From an uncultured Pelagibacteraceae bacterium (lineage in GTDB: Bacteria > Pseudomonadota > Alphaproteobacteria > Pelagibacterales > Pelagibacteraceae): a stretch of DNA of 64,000 nt. How positions within the stretch are numbered: position 1 is the first letter of the stretch; each line of letters starts with the position of its first letter. The notes below the pieces were generated by a model. That model saw only the letters and a list, made by a program, of their open reading frames with translations, searched no databases and was not told the DNA's origin. This document shows, piece by piece, positions 59,517 to 64,000 of this stretch. Both the position numbers and the translations under genes were made by a program. Where the stretch lies: positions 1 to 64,000 of the forward strand of contig CABZCA010000007.1 of assembly GCA_902524115.1 (NCBI GenBank). The letters run 5' to 3'.

Positions 59517-62033
59517 AGCCCCATGGCAATGTTTATATTTCTTTCCAGAATTACAAGGGCAGGGTTCATTTCTTCCAATCTTTTTTGTTGAAAGCTCGTC
59601 AAATTTTTTACTTAAATTTTCATTTCTTTGTTCTTCTTGGCTACTTTCTATAAGCTTTAAATTAAACAAAATTGTAATTAAATCATACTTAAGTTTACTT
59701 AATAAATTTTCAAAAAGTGTAAATGCCTCTTTCTTATATTCTACTAAAGGATCTCTTTGTCCATAAGATCTTAAACCAATGACTTGTCTTAATTGTTCTA
59801 AATATTGAATATGTAATTTCCAATTTTGATCAATTAGTTGTAAAAAAATTCTTTTTTCTATTTCGTTATATTGCTCTTCATTTAATATTTTTATTCTCTC
59901 TTCTCTTGAACTTTTAAATTTATTTTTTATTTTTTCTTCAAACGCCTTATTTTCAAGATTGACTAATTCATTAATTTCAATTTCTTCAAATGATTTTCCT
60001 AATAAAGATTTTAATTGCATATTGATTTCATTTGATCCTGCATTGGCTAACTTTTTTGTTTTCTTAAGTTTCAAATCATCAATAATTTCATCCAGAAAAT
60101 TTTCAGAATATTGCTTAGAGTCTTTATTTTCAATTACTTCATTTCTTTGTGAAAATATTACTTGCCTTTGATCGTTTAAAACATTGTCAAACTTCAAAAG
60201 AGTTTTTCTAATATCAAAATTTCTTGCCTCAACTTTTTGTTGTGCTCTTTCCAATGCTTTATTTATCCAAGGATGGTCTATACTTTCTCCATCTTTAAGT
60301 CCAAGTTTTTCAAGTATATTATTCATAGACTCAGACCCAAATATTCTCATCAAATCGTCCTCTAAACTTACATAGAATATAGAACTACCTTCATCACCTT
60401 GTCTGCCTGATCTTCCTCTCGCTTGATTATCTACTCTCCTACTTTCCATTCTTTCTGTACCAATGACAAACAATCCTCCCAATTTTTTTATCTCAGCTTT
60501 ATCACTTTCATCCTGACCTCCCAATTTGATATCAACACCTCTACCTGAAATACTCGTAGTAATAATTATTGATTTTTTTTTCCCTGCATCTGCAATAATT
60601 TCAGCTTCTTTTTGGTGATTTTTCGCGTTTAAAACTGTATGTTTTATATTTTTTTTATCTAATAGGTTTGAGAAGTGTTCAGATTTATTTATACTTGAAG
60701 TGAAAACTAATAATGGCTGACCTTTTGCGTTACATTCAACAATCTTACTAATTATTGCTTCGTCTTTTTCGTTACTAGTTCTAAATATTTGATCATTCGA
60801 GTCTTCTCTTATCATCTTCTTATTAGTAGGTATCGACACTACTGGTAGATTATAAATTTCAAAAAACTCCTCTGATTCTGTTAAGGCCGTACCAGTGCAG
60901 CCGGCTATTTTTTTGTAGAGTTTAAAGAAATTTTGGTAGGTAATTGATGCTAAAGTTTGATTTTCAGCATTAATTGTTAATTTTTCTTTTGCCTCTAGAC
61001 TCTGATGAAGGCCATCACCAAACCTTCTTCCTGGCAGCTGTCTACCTGTTTGCTCATCAATTATGATTATTTGCCCATCTTTTACAATGTAATCTCTACC
61101 ACTCTGAAATAGATGGATTGCACGTAATGATTGATTAACTAAATGAACAATATGAAGGTTTTCTGGATCATAAAAATTTTTATTTTTTAGTATTCCAGCA
61201 TTAGAAAATATATTTTCAACATTATCCACACCTTTATTAGTTAACAAAATATTTCTATCCTTTTCATCTATTTCAAAATCCTCTTCTTTCAAATTTTTCA
61301 CAAGTTTATCAACAGCTATATATTGATTAGTTTTATCTTCTGTTGCTCCTGAAATTATTAGAGGTGTTCTAGCCTCATCAATTAAACAAGAGTCAATTTC
61401 ATCAACAATTGCATAATTATGTTCTCTTTGAACCATAGTCTCTTTGGAAAATTTCATATTATCTCTTAAATAATCGAAGCCCAATTCACTATTAGTAGAG
61501 TAAGTTATATCTTTTGAATAATTTTCTTTTCTCTCCAAATCATCTTGTCCAGTATTTATATATCCACAAGTCAAACCTAAAAACTCATAAATCTTACCCA
61601 TATTCTCGCTATCTCTCTTAGCCAAATAATCATTTACAGTTACTATATGGACACCTTTTTTTTCTAGAGCATTAAGGAAAGCTGCAAGAGCTATGGTTAA
61701 TGTTTTACCTTCTCCAGTTTTCATTTCTGCAATTTTATTCTCATGGATTACAACGCCACCAATTAGCTGAACATCAAAGTGTCTTTCATTTCTTATTCTC
61801 TTAGAGGCTTCCCTAACCATTGAAAAAGCTTCAGGCAATACTTCGTTTAAACTTTTACCATTTTTAATATCTTCAATTAGTTTCTCAGTTTTTTTTGGAA
61901 ACATTTCATCAGATAAATTTTTTAAGTCTTTTTCTAAAAGATTAACTTTATTGATTATTTGTTGAATTCGGCCTAGTTCCTTTTCATTTCCGCTTTTAAT
62001 AAGCTTTGAAAATATATTAAGTGGGTTGAACAT
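59511..62033 (-). CDS. secA: preprotein translocase subunit SecA
   Basis: [77 protein letters not shown]. Confidence 0.97.
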   Translation of the reverse strand: MFNPLNIFSKLIKSGNEKELGRIQQIINKVNLLEKDLKNLSDEMFPKKTEKLIEDIKNGKSLNEVLPEAFSMVREASKRIRNERHFDVQLIGGVVIHENKIAEMKTGEGKTLTIALAAFLNALEKKGVHIVTVNDYLAKRDSENMGKIYEFLGLTCGYINTGQDDLERKENYSKDITYSTNSELGFDYLRDNMKFSKETMVQREHNYAIVDEIDSCLIDEARTPLIISGATEDKTNQYIAVDKLVKNLKEEDFEIDEKDRNILLTNKGVDNVENIFSNAGILKNKNFYDPENLHIVHLVNQSLRAIHLFQSGRDYIVKDGQIIIIDEQTGRQLPGRRFGDGLHQSLEAKEKLTINAENQTLASITYQNFFKLYKKIAGCTGTALTESEEFFEIYNLPVVSIPTNKKMIREDSNDQIFRTSNEKDEAIISKIVECNAKGQPLLVFTSSINKSEHFSNLLDKKNIKHTVLNAKNHQKEAEIIADAGKKKSIIITTSISGRGVDIKLGGQDESDKAEIKKLGGLFVIGTERMESRRVDNQARGRSGRQGDEGSSIFYVSLEDDLMRIFGSESMNNILEKLGLKDGESIDHPWINKALERAQQKVEARNFDIRKTLLKFDNVLNDQRQVIFSQRNEVIENKDSKQYSENFLDEIIDDLKLKKTKKLANAGSNEINMQLKSLLGKSFEEIEINELVNLENKAFEEKIKNKFKSSREERIKILNEEQYNEIEKRIFLQLIDQNWKLHIQYLEQLRQVIGLRSYGQRDPLVEYKKEAFTLFENLLSKLKYDLITILFNLKLIESSQEEQRNENLSKKFDELSTKKIGRNEPCPCNSGKKYKHCHGAL

Positions 62034-62091
62034 TTTGATATAAAATTAAATATTTGAAATATATAGTAATTAATTAATTATTTTAAATATC

Positions 62092-63393
62092 ATGAAATTT
62101 AACATAAACAATTTTATAAATACTAGCAGCCAAAGCTCTAAAATTGTTGATTTTCAGGATTTAGATCATATTGATGGAGTCTCGATTTCTGCAGTCAGCG
62201 CCGGCTTATATAAATTTAAGAGAGATGAATTAGTTTTATTTTATTTTAGAGATGGTGCAAATTATGCTTCTGTATATACACAATCAAAGTTAATATCAGA
62301 AAATCTTAAATGGAATAAAAAAATTAAAGCAAAAAAAATATTTGCATTATTAGTTAACACTAGAAATGCCAATGCATTAACAGGTCCAGACGGCTATAAT
62401 GCATTGAAGAAAATTTCTTTAGACTTGTCCTCAAAATTAACTGTGATACAGAAAAGAGATGAAGATGCTCCAAAACAAATTTCTTCAAAAGAAATACTTT
62501 TTGGTTGTACAGGTACAATAGGAGAGAAATTTCCATTAGAAAAAATTAAAAATTCACTACCTGAATTAGTTAAGAAAATAAAATATACACAAAATAAATT
62601 AATCTGGATGAAAGCTGCAATGGGCATAATCACAACAGATTTAAAACCCAAAGTATCAATGGCCGAAACAAAAATTGGTTCATCAAAAATTAAAATTTAT
62701 GGAATTGCAAAAGGTTCAGGCATGATTTACCCCAATATGGCAACTACATTGGGTTATATATTTACTGATGCAACTTTATCCTCATCAGTTTTAAATGATG
62801 TATTAAAAAATAATATAAAGTCGACATTCAATGCAATTTCATGTGATGGTGACACAAGTACAAATGATATGGTTTCTATATTTTCAACAAGCAAAGTTAA
62901 TCACTCAGAAATTAAAAAATATAGTGACAGTAAACTTAAAAATTTTAACAAGGCAGTTCATGATGTCTTATTAAATTTAGCTAAGCAAGTCGTTTCTGAT
63001 GGAGAAGGAGCTTCTAAATTTATTTCTATTAATTGTATTAACTGCAGAACTGAAAAAGATGCAAAAAATATATCTTTTAAAATAGCAAACTCATTATTAG
63101 TTAAGACAGCCATTGCGGGAGAAGATCCAAACTGGGGGAGAGTAGCTATGGCAATTGGAAAGAGTGACTTTAAAATTAATGAACAAAAATTATCTATTTC
63201 TTTTGGACAATATAAAATTTATCACAAAGGATCTTTATACAAATCTTATGACGAAGAAAAAGTTAAGGAATACATGAAAGGTCAAATAATTGAAATAGAA
63301 GTTGATATTGGTCAGGGTACCAAAAAATTTAAATCGTACACTATGGATTTAACAAAAAAATATGTTGAAATTAATGCGGATTATAGGACTTAA
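62092..63393 (+). CDS. argJ: bifunctional ornithine acetyltransferase/N-acetylglutamate synthase
   Basis: NTRNANALTG, CTGTIGEKFP, AKGSGMIYPNMATTL, AIAGEDPNWGRVAMAIG. Confidence 0.96.
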   Translation: MKFNINNFINTSSQSSKIVDFQDLDHIDGVSISAVSAGLYKFKRDELVLFYFRDGANYASVYTQSKLISENLKWNKKIKAKKIFALLVNTRNANALTGPDGYNALKKISLDLSSKLTVIQKRDEDAPKQISSKEILFGCTGTIGEKFPLEKIKNSLPELVKKIKYTQNKLIWMKAAMGIITTDLKPKVSMAETKIGSSKIKIYGIAKGSGMIYPNMATTLGYIFTDATLSSSVLNDVLKNNIKSTFNAISCDGDTSTNDMVSIFSTSKVNHSEIKKYSDSKLKNFNKAVHDVLLNLAKQVVSDGEGASKFISINCINCRTEKDAKNISFKIANSLLVKTAIAGEDPNWGRVAMAIGKSDFKINEQKLSISFGQYKIYHKGSLYKSYDEEKVKEYMKGQIIEIEVDIGQGTKKFKSYTMDLTKKYVEINADYRT

Positions 63394-63433
63394 CTATATT
63401 GAAATTTCATAGACTAATATTTAAATAATAAAT

Positions 63434-63859
63434 ATGATCAAGTATTTGCTAAAATGTAAAGATTGTAAGCAAGAATTTGAAAGCTGGTTTAGTACCTCAA
63501 ATGAGTATGATAGGTTGCTGAAATTAAAACTTTTAAATTGTCAATCCTGTGAGTCCATAAATGTTGAAAAATCCTTGATGTCACCTAATTTATTGAACAC
63601 CAAGAAAAAAGAAAACCTAAAAGAAATAAAAAAATATAAAGATGTAAGAAAAAAACTTTCTGACTACAAAAAATTTGTAAAAGATAATTTTGAGTATGTT
63701 GGAGAAAATTTTGCGTATAAAGCAAGATCAATCCATTATGATAAAAAGAAACCCAAAAAAGGTATATATGGTAGTGCTTCTCTTAAAGATGTTAAGGAGT
63801 TGAGAGAAGAAGGAATAGAAACTGACATTATTCCATGGATAGAGGCAGATAAAAATTAA
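63434..63859 (+). CDS. DUF1178 family protein
   Basis: MIKYLLKCKDCKQEFESWFSTSNEYDRL...NCQSC and PWIEADKN. Confidence 0.85.
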   Translation: MIKYLLKCKDCKQEFESWFSTSNEYDRLLKLKLLNCQSCESINVEKSLMSPNLLNTKKKENLKEIKKYKDVRKKLSDYKKFVKDNFEYVGENFAYKARSIHYDKKKPKKGIYGSASLKDVKELREEGIETDIIPWIEADKN

Positions 63860-64000
63860 ATTTTCTTAAATTCTGAAATGTAATTGACAGACTTATCAGA
63901 GGTTACAGACCATTTATTTAAGATAGGGTTAAAAGTTATTCCATCAATTTTTTTTAATTTTAAAGAATTTTTTTTACAAATATCTGTTAAATATTCAGGT
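63856..64000 (-). CDS. ubiG: C-terminal fragment of ubiquinone biosynthesis O-methyltransferase (truncated at the window edge)
   Basis: Reverse-strand translation PEYLTDICKKNSLKLKKIDGITFNPILNKWSVTSDKSVNYISEFKKI* resembles the UbiG C-terminus (G.xYNPi...VNYi). Confidence 0.65.
   Translation of the reverse strand, partial: PEYLTDICKKNSLKLKKIDGITFNPILNKWSVTSDKSVNYISEFKKI

Overview
The window is a very AT-rich, gene-dense stretch of a streamlined alphaproteobacterial genome, most likely SAR11/Pelagibacterales. That placement is inferred from codon bias, gene order and protein character; no database search was run. It is almost entirely housekeeping genes: gyrB, regB-like, cobST-like, aroBK, def-fmt-truA, dapDE, the argB-yidC-yidD-rnpA-rpmH block, dcd-murA, hisD-infA, tRNA-His-hisS-hisZ-hisG, a nuclease trio, trx, and a long overlapping minus-strand run (aroA-cmk-rpsA-ihfB-pyrF-trpF-trpB-trpA-accD-folC). 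These are followed by the lpt/kds genes, gcrA, argD-argF, kdsB-pheA, SRP RNA-dnaX-ybaB-recR, glcB, accA, secA, argJ and a ubiG fragment. There are four tRNAs (Ser-GGA, Thr-GGT, Phe-GAA, His-GTG) and one SRP RNA. I saw no CRISPR array, transposase or prophage. The most interesting signals are inside core enzymes. The trpF-trpB-trpA cassette departs from near-invariant residues, including apparent paired loss of the alpha-Asp56/beta-Lys167 intersubunit bridge. Cmk has lost its Walker-A lysine, and FolC has an altered P-loop. AccA carries a C-terminal hydrophobic tail. A SET-domain methyltransferase sits next to an HDAC-family deacetylase. tRNA-His (A73) lies 4 nt upstream of an unusual HisRS. 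dnaX has an A9 slippery run at the tau/gamma position. All comparisons to canonical motifs come from memory and need alignment.
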